Made by a program: the position numbers and the translations under genes. The notes under the pieces were generated by a model. The model was not told where the DNA came from. It saw only the letters and a program-made list of their open reading frames with translations, and did no database searches. Shown here piece by piece: positions 29,741-39,325 of a stretch of 61,669 bases of DNA. Source of the DNA: Verrucomicrobiota bacterium. GTDB taxonomy: Bacteria; Verrucomicrobiota; Verrucomicrobiia; Chthoniobacterales; JACTMZ01. The stretch spans positions 1-61,669 of the forward strand of contig JAQBWH010000009.1 in the NCBI GenBank assembly GCA_027624625.1, written 5' to 3'. Position 1 is the stretch's first letter, and each line of letters starts with the position of its first letter.

Positions 29741-30940
29741 ATGCGCGTCATCCTCGAAAGGTTCGAGCGCTACGCCGTCGATGTTATCCTCGAGCGCCGC
29801 GAGGGCGGGCGGGCCAATGCGCTGAAATTCGTCCTCGGTGGCTTTGCCCGCCTTTACCAGCGTGCCGTGCAGATCCGCCTTGGCCTCTACCGCCGCCGCA
29901 TCTTGCGACCCCAGGAACTCGGTTGTCCGGTGGTCAGCGTGGGCAACCTCACCGTCGGCGGCACGGGCAAAACACCGGTGGCCGAAATGCTGGCGCGGGA
30001 ACTGCAGCGGCGCGGGCGACACGTGGCCATTCTCAGCCGCGGCTATAAAAGCGTCCCCCGCCCGTTCATGCAACGTCTCCGCCACAAACTCTTCAAGCAC
30101 CTTGACCTCTTCCCGCCGCGCATCGTCTCGGACGGCAAAGCAGTTCTCCTCGATTCCCGCCGCGCCGGGGACGAACCGCATATGCTGGCCAAGAATCTTC
30201 CCGGTGTCTGCGTACTTGTCGACAAGGACCGGGTGAAAAGTGGACTCCACGCCTTACGACATTTCGGCAGCGACATCTTGCTCCTCGACGACGGGCTGCA
30301 ATACCAGCGTCTGCGTCACGGGATCGACATCGTCCTGATCGACCGCCAATCACCCTTCGGGAACGAACATCTGCTGCCCCGAGGGACCCTCCGCGAACCA
30401 CCGGCCAACCTTAGCCGCGCATCCTACATCATCGTGACCAAATCGGGCCCAAAACCGGACGAAGCCCTCCTTGCCCGCCTGCGTACCTTGAACCGTACGG
30501 CGTCCATCATCGAATGCAGCCACGCCCCGCGTCATTGGGAGGATCTCAAGACCGGCATGAAGTACCCGCTCGAGCACCTGCACGGACGGCATGTCGGGGC
30601 CCTCAGTGGTATCGCGCGGCCCGAGAGTTTCGAGGAAGGCGTACGCCAACTCGGTGCCGTGGTCGAGGTGTCCAAGGCATTTGCCGACCATCACCGCTTT
30701 ACCAAAAAAGAAATCCTCCGCTTCCTCGAATGGTGCGACCGGCGCTCGCTCGACGCCCTGGTCACCACGGAAAAAGACGCCGTCCGTTTCCCGGACATCG
30801 ACCAGCCCCAGGTCCCCATGCTCTTTCTGCGTGTCGAAATCGAAATCCTCCGCGGCGCAAACCACTGGGAGGAGCTCCTCGCGCGCCTCGCCGCCTCAGG
30901 CCTTACAACTGCCGCTGCCAGACATAACGCTGGAGTATGA
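29741..30940 (+). CDS. lpxK: Tetraacyldisaccharide 4'-kinase (lipid A biosynthesis)
   Basis: Inner-membrane-associated kinase that phosphorylates the 4' position of the lipid A disaccharide precursor. The 399-residue protein has the P-loop [16 protein letters not shown] near residue 70, the ILSRGYKS strand, DDGLQYQRL near residue 190, [13 protein letters not shown] and a TTEKDAVR C-terminal motif. Its presence implies an outer membrane with lipid A. The last 38 bases overlap the 3' end of the convergent AI-2E permease gene. Confidence 0.96.
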   Translation: MRVILERFERYAVDVILERREGGRANALKFVLGGFARLYQRAVQIRLGLYRRRILRPQELGCPVVSVGNLTVGGTGKTPVAEMLARELQRRGRHVAILSRGYKSVPRPFMQRLRHKLFKHLDLFPPRIVSDGKAVLLDSRRAGDEPHMLAKNLPGVCVLVDKDRVKSGLHALRHFGSDILLLDDGLQYQRLRHGIDIVLIDRQSPFGNEHLLPRGTLREPPANLSRASYIIVTKSGPKPDEALLARLRTLNRTASIIECSHAPRHWEDLKTGMKYPLEHLHGRHVGALSGIARPESFEEGVRQLGAVVEVSKAFADHHRFTKKEILRFLEWCDRRSLDALVTTEKDAVRFPDIDQPQVPMLFLRVEIEILRGANHWEELLARLAASGLTTAAARHNAGV

Positions 30941-32081
30941 CTTTAATTGTCGCGGTCAAGGGCACCGCCAAAAGCGAGCCGAGCAGAACCCCCAAAATCA
31001 AGCTCCAGATCAGAGCGGAAAAGATGACCGTCAACGGGTGGAGACTCACGGAACTGCCCACCACCCGGGGGGCGATAAAGAAGCTCTCCACATTGCTCAT
31101 GCCGACAAAAATCGCCGTGACGATGAGCGGGTGCGTCCAATCGCCGAATTGCGCCACCGCGATAAGAACCGCCGGAATCCAGCAAATGGTCAGCCCAACG
31201 TAAGGAATGAGCGCAAGAAGACAAACCGCCAAGCCGATGAGCAGCGCGAAATTCAGACCCATAATGTAAAGAGCAGCGCCAATCAGCGCGCCGTCGATCA
31301 AACTGACCGTGAACTGACCGCGAAAATACCGCACTAAGTAGCTGTTGATTTCGTTGAGCAGCCAAGCCACCTCGTCACGGAGCTTGGATTCCGGCAGCGG
31401 GATGTACTGGCGCCACTCCTGGGAAAACCGGGCGGAATCTTTGAGGAAAAAGAAAAGAAAGAGCGGCACCAAGAGCAAGCTCACCGCCACCCCGGCCACC
31501 CCGAGAAAGCCGCCGGCACTGCGCTGGAGGAAAGAGCCTACGGTGGACAATATTTCCGGCAGTCGCTGCTGGACCCACGCGGCCAACCCCTCGACGTAAC
31601 TGCCGACCATGGCCCACAATTCATCCCGTATCGTCCGATCTTCTCCGAGCACGGGGACGGGCTGCAACTGGTGCTGCAAGCCGCGCACCCAGTCCAAAGT
31701 GGAGAGCAGCAAGGTCTGCCCGCGTGCCGCTTGATCAGGAAGAGTCTGGCCGAACTGTGAGGTTTGTTGCCAAAGAACAGGCCCGACCCAGAGCCCGATG
31801 CCGGTCAGTCCCAGCCCGATGGCCAAAAAAAGAACAATCACCGCGGTTGTCCGCCCCAGACCGAACGAGCACAGCTTGTCCACCACCGGCCCGAGCAGAT
31901 AGGTCAGGATGACGGCCGCCACCACAGGAATGAGCAACGGTTGGAGGAACGCCGCAGTGCGCCCGACCAAGAAAACCACGCCCGAAAGCACGGCCACCAA
32001 AGCCACCACGGCGAGAGCTGTCAGGGCGGCATACCAGAACCGCTGCTGCCATGCGGCCGGTCGGATTTCGTCAATCTGCAC
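30903..32081 (-). CDS. AI-2E family (PerM/TqsA-like) permease
   Basis: A polytopic membrane protein of about 392 residues with the AI-2E transporter family layout: paired helices at the N-terminus (LQPLLIPVVAAVILTYLLGPVVDKL split across two helices), a periplasmic-type soluble region, then a block of helices with LVPLFLFFFLKD, YFRGQFTVSLIDGALIG and SFFIAPRVVGSSVSLHP. Substrate is not known; family members export diverse small molecules. The GTG at 32081 is proposed since it avoids overlap with the WYL gene and has AGG eight bases upstream; ATG 32153 would add 24 residues and overlap it. Confidence 0.88.
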   Translation of the reverse strand: MQIDEIRPAAWQQRFWYAALTALAVVALVAVLSGVVFLVGRTAAFLQPLLIPVVAAVILTYLLGPVVDKLCSFGLGRTTAVIVLFLAIGLGLTGIGLWVGPVLWQQTSQFGQTLPDQAARGQTLLLSTLDWVRGLQHQLQPVPVLGEDRTIRDELWAMVGSYVEGLAAWVQQRLPEILSTVGSFLQRSAGGFLGVAGVAVSLLLVPLFLFFFLKDSARFSQEWRQYIPLPESKLRDEVAWLLNEINSYLVRYFRGQFTVSLIDGALIGAALYIMGLNFALLIGLAVCLLALIPYVGLTICWIPAVLIAVAQFGDWTHPLIVTAIFVGMSNVESFFIAPRVVGSSVSLHPLTVIFSALIWSLILGVLLGSLLAVPLTATIKVILQRYVWQRQL

Positions 32082-32118
32082 AAAATCAACCTGAGCGAAG
32101 AACGGGATGGTTTGAATC

Positions 32119-33162
32119 CTAATCTTTGCCGCCGAGGCCGGACGCCGCGCCATAAATGGCAACCGTCGCCGCCGCCGCCCGGGCCACAGCATTGCGTAAT
32201 TCTTGCGGTTCCAGCACCTCGGCTTCGCCGCCCCAACCGAGCAACCACTGCTGGAGATCCGGCGAAAGCCCGGCCCGCATCTCCAAAATCAGCCCGTCCG
32301 GATCCAGAGTGAGCTTCTGCGTGGCATGCCAGACGCGTTCCCCGATCAGACGCGCGGCCACGCCGGTGAAACGCACCTTAACCTTGCGCGCCCTCCCCCC
32401 TTCGAAGACGGCAAAACTGCCCTCGAGCATTTTGGCGAGGGAGAAGTTCTTCGGCCGCCGGAATTTTACTCCGGTCCGCCCGACACTCCGGATGCGTGGC
32501 AAGGCGAAAGTGCGCACCGCTCCGCGCGAACCGTCATGACCGAACATATACCACTGGTTTTCGATACAGCCGAGATGGTAGGGCTGCACCGTCCGCGTTT
32601 CCTCTTTCTCCCCAGCCAACTTGTGGTACGCCAACTCCACTTCCGCCCCTTCAGTCACCGCTTTGGCCAGGGCATCAAAAATCTGCACATCAGCCAGTCC
32701 GGTTCCGCTGCTCCGCACGGACAAGGCGCCTTCCAATTCGTGCCAGGCGACCTCCATGTCGCCGCCGAGCGAACGACTCAACTTGCGGAAAGCGCCGGCC
32801 AGCGGGCGCTCGAAGGTCGTGCCGCGGAATTGCTCGAGCGATTTCTGGGCAAGCAACAAGGCAGCAACTTCACCCTGCGAAATCTTCATGACCGGAAAGT
32901 CACGCACCGCCGCAGTGTAATAAAACCCGTGTTTCACCGCGTCGTATTCCAGCGGCAGACTAAGGCGGTCGCGCATGAACTCCACATCACGCATCACCGT
33001 CTTGGCCGAGACTTCGAGTTCTGTGGCCAGGCCCTGGCAGTTAGGATAATCCCCTTCGGAGATCTCGCGGTGGATGCGCCACATCCGCTCCATCGGCGGA
33101 CGCGTGCTGCCTTCCGCGGGCATTTTGGCGGGCGATGATTTTTTTGGAGGTTTCGAGGGCAT
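32119..33162 (-). CDS. WYL-domain transcriptional regulator
   Basis: A 347-residue regulator with an N-terminal helix-turn-helix (MWRIHREISEGDYPNCQGLA, then ELEVSAKTVMRDVEFMRDRL) and a WYL domain (GAEVELAYHKLAGEKEETRTV, then PYHLGCIENQWYMFGHD). The C-terminal WCX-like part includes VKVRFTGVAARLIGERVWH. WYL proteins bind nucleic acids or nucleotide ligands and often control defence or metabolic genes. Only the AI-2E permease follows it on the same strand, so it may control that gene or itself. About 275 bases without a recognised gene separate it from the FHA gene. Confidence 0.92.
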   Translation of the reverse strand: MPSKPPKKSSPAKMPAEGSTRPPMERMWRIHREISEGDYPNCQGLATELEVSAKTVMRDVEFMRDRLSLPLEYDAVKHGFYYTAAVRDFPVMKISQGEVAALLLAQKSLEQFRGTTFERPLAGAFRKLSRSLGGDMEVAWHELEGALSVRSSGTGLADVQIFDALAKAVTEGAEVELAYHKLAGEKEETRTVQPYHLGCIENQWYMFGHDGSRGAVRTFALPRIRSVGRTGVKFRRPKNFSLAKMLEGSFAVFEGGRARKVKVRFTGVAARLIGERVWHATQKLTLDPDGLILEMRAGLSPDLQQWLLGWGGEAEVLEPQELRNAVARAAAATVAIYGAASGLGGKD

Positions 33163-33438
33163 CGGACAGCGGATGTCCTACCCCATCGTTGAAACTCGCG
33201 GGTGATGAAAGCAAAAAACCACCCCCGTTCCGGTCACCGCACCCCGAATTCCCGTCGCGACGATCCATTGCCCCACGAATTGGGCATGCATATCTTCGCC
33301 TTGATCAAGCGCAACCTGCTGGCCCGTCGCCGGTCCCAGGACACCCCGAGCACCAGCCAACTGACCTTTGTCTTCTAACCGCAGGAGCAAAGCGGAAAAC
33401 ATCGCCGTCACATGGGATTCCCGCCGAACAGGTCTTGC

Positions 33439-33942
33439 TTAACTTGTCGCCACGACCACAAGGGCGTAAAGCGCCGCGGCCACGCCTAAGCCGAGCGAAC
33501 CCCAAGCGGCCATCGTAAGGGTGTCCCGCTTTTTCGCCTCGGGCGGCAAGGGCGAGAGCGAACGGAAACCATCCGGGCGGCCACCCTCCAGCGTATCGGG
33601 ATCAAGATCTGGCGTGGCAACCAGCGCGACCTCCGGTGCTTCCACCTCGGCGCCGGACAGTTCCATAAAAACAGTGCGGACGCCACCGAAGTAAATCTCA
33701 TCGCCTTCGCCCAGCGGATGCTCGCCGGTGATTTGCACGCGGTTGAGAAACGTCCCATTGGTCGAATCAAGATCGCGCAGGACCATCGCGCCCTCCACCC
33801 CGGCGATCTCGGCATGACGGCTGGAGAGCGAGTCATGGTCGATGGCTAGGTCATTGTCAGCGAGACGACCTATGCTCAGGCTTTCCCCGGTCCATTGATG
33901 GATCGTCGGGGTGTCCTCGGGGAAATAAACGGTCAAACGCAC
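33439..33942 (-). CDS. FHA-domain protein with C-terminal membrane anchor
   Basis: A 167-residue protein. Residues 1-95 form a forkhead-associated phosphothreonine-binding domain with the core motifs SIGRLADNDLAI, SSRHAEI and STNGTFLN. An acidic/proline-rich linker follows, and a single hydrophobic helix (MAAWGSLGLGVAAALYALVVVATS) ends the protein, so it is predicted to be tail-anchored with the FHA domain in the cytoplasm. It begins 12 bases after the carA stop on the same strand and is likely co-transcribed. No kinase gene is adjacent; its phosphoprotein partner is unknown. Confidence 0.88.
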   Translation of the reverse strand: MRLTVYFPEDTPTIHQWTGESLSIGRLADNDLAIDHDSLSSRHAEIAGVEGAMVLRDLDSTNGTFLNRVQITGEHPLGEGDEIYFGGVRTVFMELSGAEVEAPEVALVATPDLDPDTLEGGRPDGFRSLSPLPPEAKKRDTLTMAAWGSLGLGVAAALYALVVVATS

Positions 33943-33954
33943 AGCGTCTCCAAA

Positions 33955-35136
33955 CTACCCGCCCGCCTTGGTCTCATCAATAAGTTTGGCGAACTGGTCA
34001 AAAAAGTATTCTGCATCGTGCGGACCGGGCGCGGCTTCGGGATGGTATTGCACACTGAAGACCGGCATGGCATTGCTGCGCAAGCCCTCCACCGTACCGT
34101 CGTTCAAGTTGACATGCGTAACTTCGGCATCGGGCGGCAAAGACTCCGGGTCAACCGCGAACCCGTGGTTCTGCGCCGTGATCGAAACCCTCCCGGTAAG
34201 CAGATCCTTGACCGGTTGGTTGCCCCCGCGATGGCCGAACTTCAACTTGAAGGTCTTTCCGCCCAATGCGTAAGCCAGAATCTGATGACCCAGACAAATC
34301 CCGAAAATCGGTTTTTTTCCAAGCAAGCCGCGTACGTTTTTATGGACGTAATCCAGCGCGCCGGGGTCACCCGGGCCGTTGGAGAGAAAAATTCCGTCCG
34401 GCTCCAAGCCCAGCACTTCATCGGCCGAGGTGTCGGCCGGCACCACTCGCACGGCCAAACCGCGTTGGCGCAGTCCGCGCAGGATGTTGCGCTTCATCCC
34501 GAAATCATAAGCCACCACGCGGTGCCGCACCGGGGGCAGAAAACCAAAAACGTTGCCCAGGGGATCGCGCAATTCGCCTGCTCTCGTTGTCCCTTGGGCC
34601 ATTTTCCACGGACGGCTCTCCGCCTCCATCGGGTCCCAGTCGAAGGCCTCGCGTGGCGTCACCTCCCGGACAAAGTCCATCCCCACCACACCGTCGCCCT
34701 GCTTCGCCCGCTGCACAACTTGCTCAGGAGACATCGCTTCCGTCGTGAGGCACGCTTTCATGGCCCCGCGTTCCCGCAGATGCTTGGTCAAAGCCCGCGT
34801 GTCGATTTCCCGGATGCCCGGGACTCCATGACGTTGCAAGTAATCATGCAGGGATTCTTCCGAACGCCAATTGCTCGGTGCCTCGCTCAATTCCTCGATG
34901 ACAAATCCCCGCACCTGTGGCCCTCGGGCCTCTTCATCAAGCACATTGATCCCGTAGTTGCCAATATGCGGATTGGTCATGGCCACAATCTGTCCAAAGT
35001 ACGAGGGATCGGTCAGCACCTCCTGGTATCCGCTCATCGATGTGTTGAAGCACATTTCTCCCGTCACCGTTCCGGTGGCCCCAAAGGCCTCCCCGCAAAA
35101 AATCCGCCCGTCCTCAAGTGCCAGAATCGCCGTCAT
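33955..35136 (-). CDS. carA: Carbamoyl-phosphate synthase small subunit
   Basis: Glutamine amidotransferase that supplies ammonia to CarB. The 393-residue protein has the N-terminal small-subunit domain ([30 protein letters not shown]) and a class I amidotransferase domain with the nucleophile Cys in [15 protein letters not shown], the oxyanion [10 protein letters not shown] and the His/Glu pair in [14 protein letters not shown]. carB is far away at 1226-4456. A 265-base leader with a strong intrinsic terminator lies upstream (see the terminator at 35229), which suggests control of this gene by attenuation. An FHA gene follows. Confidence 0.98.
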   Translation of the reverse strand: MTAILALEDGRIFCGEAFGATGTVTGEMCFNTSMSGYQEVLTDPSYFGQIVAMTNPHIGNYGINVLDEEARGPQVRGFVIEELSEAPSNWRSEESLHDYLQRHGVPGIREIDTRALTKHLRERGAMKACLTTEAMSPEQVVQRAKQGDGVVGMDFVREVTPREAFDWDPMEAESRPWKMAQGTTRAGELRDPLGNVFGFLPPVRHRVVAYDFGMKRNILRGLRQRGLAVRVVPADTSADEVLGLEPDGIFLSNGPGDPGALDYVHKNVRGLLGKKPIFGICLGHQILAYALGGKTFKLKFGHRGGNQPVKDLLTGRVSITAQNHGFAVDPESLPPDAEVTHVNLNDGTVEGLRSNAMPVFSVQYHPEAAPGPHDAEYFFDQFAKLIDETKAGG

Positions 35137-35228
35137 GATCGAACATACCTTTTAACTGTTCGGCCAGTCGCCCGCAAATCCCAAACCACCGTCCTACCCG
35201 CCCCGCGCCTTGGCCAGCCCGATCCGGT

Positions 35229-35269
35229 GGCAAAATAAAAGCGCCCCCCGTTGGCACAGGAGGCGCTTT
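35229..35269 (-). terminator. Strong intrinsic terminator or attenuator upstream of carA
   Basis: On the minus strand an 11-bp stem (AAAGCGCCTCC pairing with GGGGGCGCTTT, one G-U pair) closes a nine- to ten-base loop and is followed by TTTTATTTT. It sits 211 bases after the pheT stop and 93 bases before the carA start. It can end pheS-pheT transcripts, or act as an attenuator for a transcript starting near 35400. Confidence 0.8.
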
Positions 35270-35370
35270 GTCAAGTATTGCCCCGGGCGAGCCGTCACGA
35301 CCCAATTCCCGATCCCTTGAAGACAAGGGCGGACGACCGCCGCGGCCAGCGCGGACTTCCAACGAAGGCA

Positions 35371-35431
35371 TGTCCTTGCCAGCCACAGCTCAGCCTCCTG
35401 GGATAATATAATACGGTTCGGGGCTTGAATC
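35371..35431 (-). promoter_or_regulatory. Candidate promoter and leader start for carA
   Basis: The stretch between pheT (stop 35480) and carA (start 35136) is 343 bases and holds no recognised gene. On the minus strand it contains the AT-rich GTATTATATTATCC (about 35414-35401), which can act as a -10 region, with TTCAAG 10-17 bases upstream. Directly after it comes CCCAGGAGGCTGAG followed by AAGGACA, which loosely resembles the UCC...GAGGCU...AAGGA loop of PyrR-bound leaders. A GTG at 35386 with GGAGG seven bases upstream opens a 90-codon frame that runs through the terminator to 35114 and overlaps the carA start. Confidence 0.35.
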
Positions 35432-35479
35432 GTTTACTCGAACTCTCTAGGGCAAATTATCTTCAGCGTTGCGAAAGAT

Positions 35480-37771
35480 CTAGGCACGAAAAACAGCACC
35501 AAGCACCGCTTTCGCGTGATCGCGCAGTGTTTCGACCGCACGGTCAACTTCCTCGGAGGTCAATGTTCGTGCCTCGTCGCGGAATGTCAAGGTGACGGTC
35601 AAGGAACGCTGCTCCACCGGCAAGGTCAGTCCGCTCGGGTCCGCGAAAACATCCTTCAGTCCGACCGAAAACAAATGCGGTGCCTGCGCCCCGGACAACG
35701 CTTTCTCCACCGCCGCATACCGTGTGGCCTTCGGCAGGATGAGCGACAAATCACGCGTGACGGCCGGAAACTTCGGCAAGGCGCGCACCCGCACGGGAGC
35801 AGACACGGCCTCCAGCCAGCCATCAATGTCCATCTCCGCATAATAAATTGGTGACTTCGCTGCGAATTTCTCGCCGAGCGCCCGCGGTAGTCTCCGCAGC
35901 AAACCCTCGATCCCCATGCCGGTCACGCGCAAGGCAAGACCGGCCTCGGGCCTGAATTTCACCGTGCCGAGCACGGCCTGCAGCCCCCCTTTCAATTCAA
36001 AAAGACCCGCCTCTGCGCCGGTGCAAAGCAAGGCCAAGGCCGTCGCCTCCTCCTTGCCTGCCGTCCTAAAAACCGGCCCGACCTCGAACAAGCGAACCCT
36101 CTCAGCCCCATGACGCAGGTTGCGGGCCAGTGCTTCAAGCAAACCCGCAAGCAAAGCCGGTCTGAGCAGCGCCTGATCCGCACCCAGTGGATTCCGCACC
36201 GCCAGCGCGTCATCCGGCGTCTCGCCTGCCCGCCGCAAGGCATCGGGAGAAACAAAATGCGAGGTTCGCGCCTCGCTGAAGCCCTGCGCCCTTAAACGTT
36301 CGCGCAGCTTTTCCGCATTGTCATGCCGCAAATCCGCCACGCTCGCGGCCGCGGGAAACCCGCGCAGGCGCGAGGGCACCCGCTCGATCCCCGCCAACCG
36401 GATGACCTCCTCGATCAAATCCACCTCGCGGGTCAGATCCGGACGGAATCCCGGCACGCTCCATTGGTCGCCAGTTTTGGTCAATCCGAGTCGCGAGAAG
36501 ATGGCGTCGATCTCTGCGTTGCCGATTTCCAACCCGAGCAAGGCGCGGCAGCGGTCGTGGCTGAAGTTGATCGTTGCCAAGTTCCGCGCTTCCCGGCCCA
36601 CGACCAGCACTTCCGTGTCGGCCACGCCGCCTGCTGTTTGCAAAATCAACTCCGCAGCGCGAGCCGATGCCGGCAGAACTCCGGACGGATCAACCCGCCG
36701 CTCGAAGCGATAGCTCGAGTCGGTGGAAAGCCCCAACTCGCGCGAGGACTTGCGCACCCGCGAGGGCTCGAACCAGGCACTTTCGAGCAGTATATCACTT
36801 GTTCCCGTCGTCACTCCGGTTTCCGCACCTCCCGTCACCCCGGCTAACGCTACCGCTTTCCCGGCGTCAGCGATGACCAGATCATGGACCCGGAGCTTGA
36901 TTTCCGAACCATCCAGAGCGCGGAGCATTTCGCCTTCGCGCGCACGGCGAACCACAATTCCTTGCTCAAGCTTGGCCAAGTCGAAGGCATGCAAGGGCTG
37001 GCCGGTCTCCAAAAGAACGTAATTGGTCACATCGACCACGTTGTTGATCGGCCGCAACCCGACCGCGGTCAGCCGGTCGGCCAACCACGAGGGACTCGCC
37101 CCGACCTTCACCCCGCGGATGATCCGCGCCGTGTAAAAAGGACACCCCGCATCTTCGAGCTTGACCACCTCGCCCGCCGCTTTCTCCGCGACCATCGGCG
37201 GCGGTGACAAGTTCGCCTCGACCTCGGTCAGAGCTGCCACCTCGCGGGCCACACCGCGGTAGCCGAGTAAATCCGGACGGTTGGGCGTCACTTCCAACTC
37301 GAGCACGGTGTCCGGCGGGAACAACTCCTTCACCAGTTTACCGACCGGGGCATCGGCGGACAAAATCAGCAACCCCTCGGCGTCCTCGGCCAGCGTCAAC
37401 TCCTTCGCGCTGCACATCATGCCGTCGGAAACAACCCCGCGCAGCTTGCCGGACTTGATCTTGAAATCCGGCCCCAACACCGCGCCGGGCAAAGCCAGTG
37501 GAACTTTGTCGCCGACTTGGTAATTTTTGGCCCCGCAAACGATCTGCCGCGGCTGACCCGATCCGTCATCGACCTGACACACGCTCAGGCGATCGGCGTT
37601 CGGATGCTGCCCGCTCGACAAAATCTGCGCGACCACAACCTTGTCCGGTATCTCTCCGCGCCCCTCGCGTCCGACCACCTCCGTGCCGCCCTTGGTCAAT
37701 GCCTCGGCCAGCGCGTCGGCCGACTGCGGTAGCGCCACGTAGTCCTTAAGCCATTCGAGGGAAATTTTCAT
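35480..37771 (-). CDS. pheT: Phenylalanyl-tRNA synthetase beta subunit
   Basis: Beta subunit of the heterotetrameric PheRS; it binds tRNA and edits mis-charged Tyr-tRNA. The 763-residue protein shows an N-terminal EMAP/OB tRNA-binding domain (VVVAQILSSGQHPNADRLSV, VCGAKNYQVGDKVPLALPGA), a B3/B4 editing domain (RPDLLGYRGVAREVAALT, NNVVDVTNYVLLETGQPLHAFD), B5 (FRPDLTREVDLIEEVIRLAG), a pseudo-catalytic region and a C-terminal anticodon-binding FDX-ACB domain (KFPAVTRDLSLILPK). The start overlaps the pheS stop by ATGA. It is the last gene of rpmI-rplT-pheS-pheT. Confidence 0.97.
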   Translation of the reverse strand: MKISLEWLKDYVALPQSADALAEALTKGGTEVVGREGRGEIPDKVVVAQILSSGQHPNADRLSVCQVDDGSGQPRQIVCGAKNYQVGDKVPLALPGAVLGPDFKIKSGKLRGVVSDGMMCSAKELTLAEDAEGLLILSADAPVGKLVKELFPPDTVLELEVTPNRPDLLGYRGVAREVAALTEVEANLSPPPMVAEKAAGEVVKLEDAGCPFYTARIIRGVKVGASPSWLADRLTAVGLRPINNVVDVTNYVLLETGQPLHAFDLAKLEQGIVVRRAREGEMLRALDGSEIKLRVHDLVIADAGKAVALAGVTGGAETGVTTGTSDILLESAWFEPSRVRKSSRELGLSTDSSYRFERRVDPSGVLPASARAAELILQTAGGVADTEVLVVGREARNLATINFSHDRCRALLGLEIGNAEIDAIFSRLGLTKTGDQWSVPGFRPDLTREVDLIEEVIRLAGIERVPSRLRGFPAAASVADLRHDNAEKLRERLRAQGFSEARTSHFVSPDALRRAGETPDDALAVRNPLGADQALLRPALLAGLLEALARNLRHGAERVRLFEVGPVFRTAGKEEATALALLCTGAEAGLFELKGGLQAVLGTVKFRPEAGLALRVTGMGIEGLLRRLPRALGEKFAAKSPIYYAEMDIDGWLEAVSAPVRVRALPKFPAVTRDLSLILPKATRYAAVEKALSGAQAPHLFSVGLKDVFADPSGLTLPVEQRSLTVTLTFRDEARTLTSEEVDRAVETLRDHAKAVLGAVFRA

Positions 37772-38787
37772 GACGCAAATTGCCCGAGGAACCTTTGGTC
37801 GTTTTCGACAAACATCCGAATATCCGGCACTCCGTAGAGGATCATGGCGAGGCGTTCGAGGCCGAAGCCGAAGGCGAAGCCAGTCACCTTGTCCGGATCG
37901 AAAGCCTGGTCACCCCGACGATCATTGATTTGGGCAAAGACCGCCGGATCAACCATCCCGCACCCCGCCAACTCGAGCCAGCGCTCACCGCCACCCAAGG
38001 CGACCGCACGCACATCAATCTCGTAACTCGGTTCGGTGAAAGGGAAAAAATGAGGACGGAACCGCACCTTGGTGTCGGGTCCGAACAGTTCACGGAAGAA
38101 AAACTCGAGCGTGCCCTTCAAGTCGCCCAAAGTGACCCCTTGGTCAACGTAGAGGCCTTCCATCTGCGTGAATTGGGCCAAGTGCGTGGCGTCAACCTCG
38201 TCCCGGCGGTAGGCCGCGCCCGGCGCGATAATCCGGAGCGGGGGCGCCTCCTTCTCCATGGCGCGGATCTGCACACTCGAAGTATGCGTCCGCAGCAGGC
38301 GGCCATCGGGCAGATAAAAAGTGTCTTGCTCGTTACGCGCCGGATGATCGGGCGGCGTATTGAGGGCATCGAAACAATGCCACTCGGTCTCGATGTCCGG
38401 CCCCTCAGACAAGGCAAATCCCATCCTCCGGAAAATTTCCACCGCCCGCCGCTGCAGATGCTGCAGGGGATGCAAACTTCCGACCGTCCGCGCCACACCG
38501 GGTAAAGTCGGGTCGATCTGCGATAATTCCACCTCCTCAGCCGCGGCGGAAAGCACCGACCCGCGCGCCTCGAGCGCACTGGCAATCGCGGTGCGGACTT
38601 CATGGAGAAGCTTACCGATTTCCGGACGCTCCTCCTTGGACAAATGCCGCATCTGCTCTCCGGCCCGAGTGAGCCCGCCCGATCGTCCCGTGATGGCCAC
38701 CCGGGCCAGTTCGAGCGAGGTCAAATCCGCCGCGCCCGCGATATCGCGGAGCGCTTGCTCTCGCAGGGCGACAAGTTCCTCACGCAT
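37768..38787 (-). CDS. pheS: Phenylalanyl-tRNA synthetase alpha subunit
   Basis: Catalytic class II synthetase subunit that charges tRNA-Phe. The 339-residue protein has an N-terminal helical coiled coil (MREELVALREQALRDIAG), motif 2 in HTSSVQIRAMEKE and APGAAYRRDEVDATHL, FTQMEGLYVDQGV, and motif 3 in FAFGFGLERLAMILYGVPDIR. The ATG at 38787 matches the family N-terminus. The stop overlaps the pheT start. Confidence 0.97.
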   Translation of the reverse strand: MREELVALREQALRDIAGAADLTSLELARVAITGRSGGLTRAGEQMRHLSKEERPEIGKLLHEVRTAIASALEARGSVLSAAAEEVELSQIDPTLPGVARTVGSLHPLQHLQRRAVEIFRRMGFALSEGPDIETEWHCFDALNTPPDHPARNEQDTFYLPDGRLLRTHTSSVQIRAMEKEAPPLRIIAPGAAYRRDEVDATHLAQFTQMEGLYVDQGVTLGDLKGTLEFFFRELFGPDTKVRFRPHFFPFTEPSYEIDVRAVALGGGERWLELAGCGMVDPAVFAQINDRRGDQAFDPDKVTGFAFGFGLERLAMILYGVPDIRMFVENDQRFLGQFAS

Positions 38788-38843
38788 GGTGTGCGCTTGG
38801 TGACAGGGCGGCCGCGGCAAAGGCTGCCGCGACCGCTCAAGAT

Positions 38844-39206
38844 TCAGGCAGCTTTCAACGCGGCCGCACCTCTCGCCACGATCTGCTGGAACGCGACTTC
38901 GTCGGCCACGGCCAGATCGGCCAGCATTTTGCGGTTGATCGCGATGGATGCCTTCTTCAGACCCTCCATCAATCGACTGTAGGTGATCCCCTCGGCGCGG
39001 CACGCGGCATTAATACGCGTGATCCACAAACCGCGGAAATTCCGCTTGCGCGTCTTGCGGTCGCGGGTCGCCCAGACTTGGGCTTTCATCCGCGCGTCTT
39101 TCGCGTAACGGAACAGCTTGCTGCGACGGCCGCGGTAACCCTTGGCCTTCGACACCATCGTCTTGCGCCGCTCACGACTGGCCGGCGCGTTTGTTGCTCT
39201 TGGCAT
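38844..39206 (-). CDS. rplT: Ribosomal protein L20
   Basis: Large-subunit protein L20 that binds 23S rRNA and starts 50S assembly. The 120-residue basic protein has the family core [43 protein letters not shown] and [15 protein letters not shown]. It follows rpmI, as in most bacteria, but infC is not upstream in this window. A GC-rich inverted repeat near 38811-38829 lies between rplT and pheS. Confidence 0.98.
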   Translation of the reverse strand: MPRATNAPASRERRKTMVSKAKGYRGRRSKLFRYAKDARMKAQVWATRDRKTRKRNFRGLWITRINAACRAEGITYSRLMEGLKKASIAINRKMLADLAVADEVAFQQIVARGAAALKAA

Positions 39207-39325
39207 CTATTTTCCCGCCTCGCGGCGGTCTCCTCGGGACAGATCGTTTCGTTGTTCGGCCGTGCACCTCATCCATCCCGTGAGCCCCGATTCGCGGGGC
39301 CAGGTGCGCCAGCCGGCGTCAATCT

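Noticed and set aside
33178..33411. A 77-codon frame on the minus strand between the WYL and FHA genes.
   Set aside because: No family was recognised and no ribosome-binding site is clear; it could be a real small gene, but the evidence is too weak to call it.
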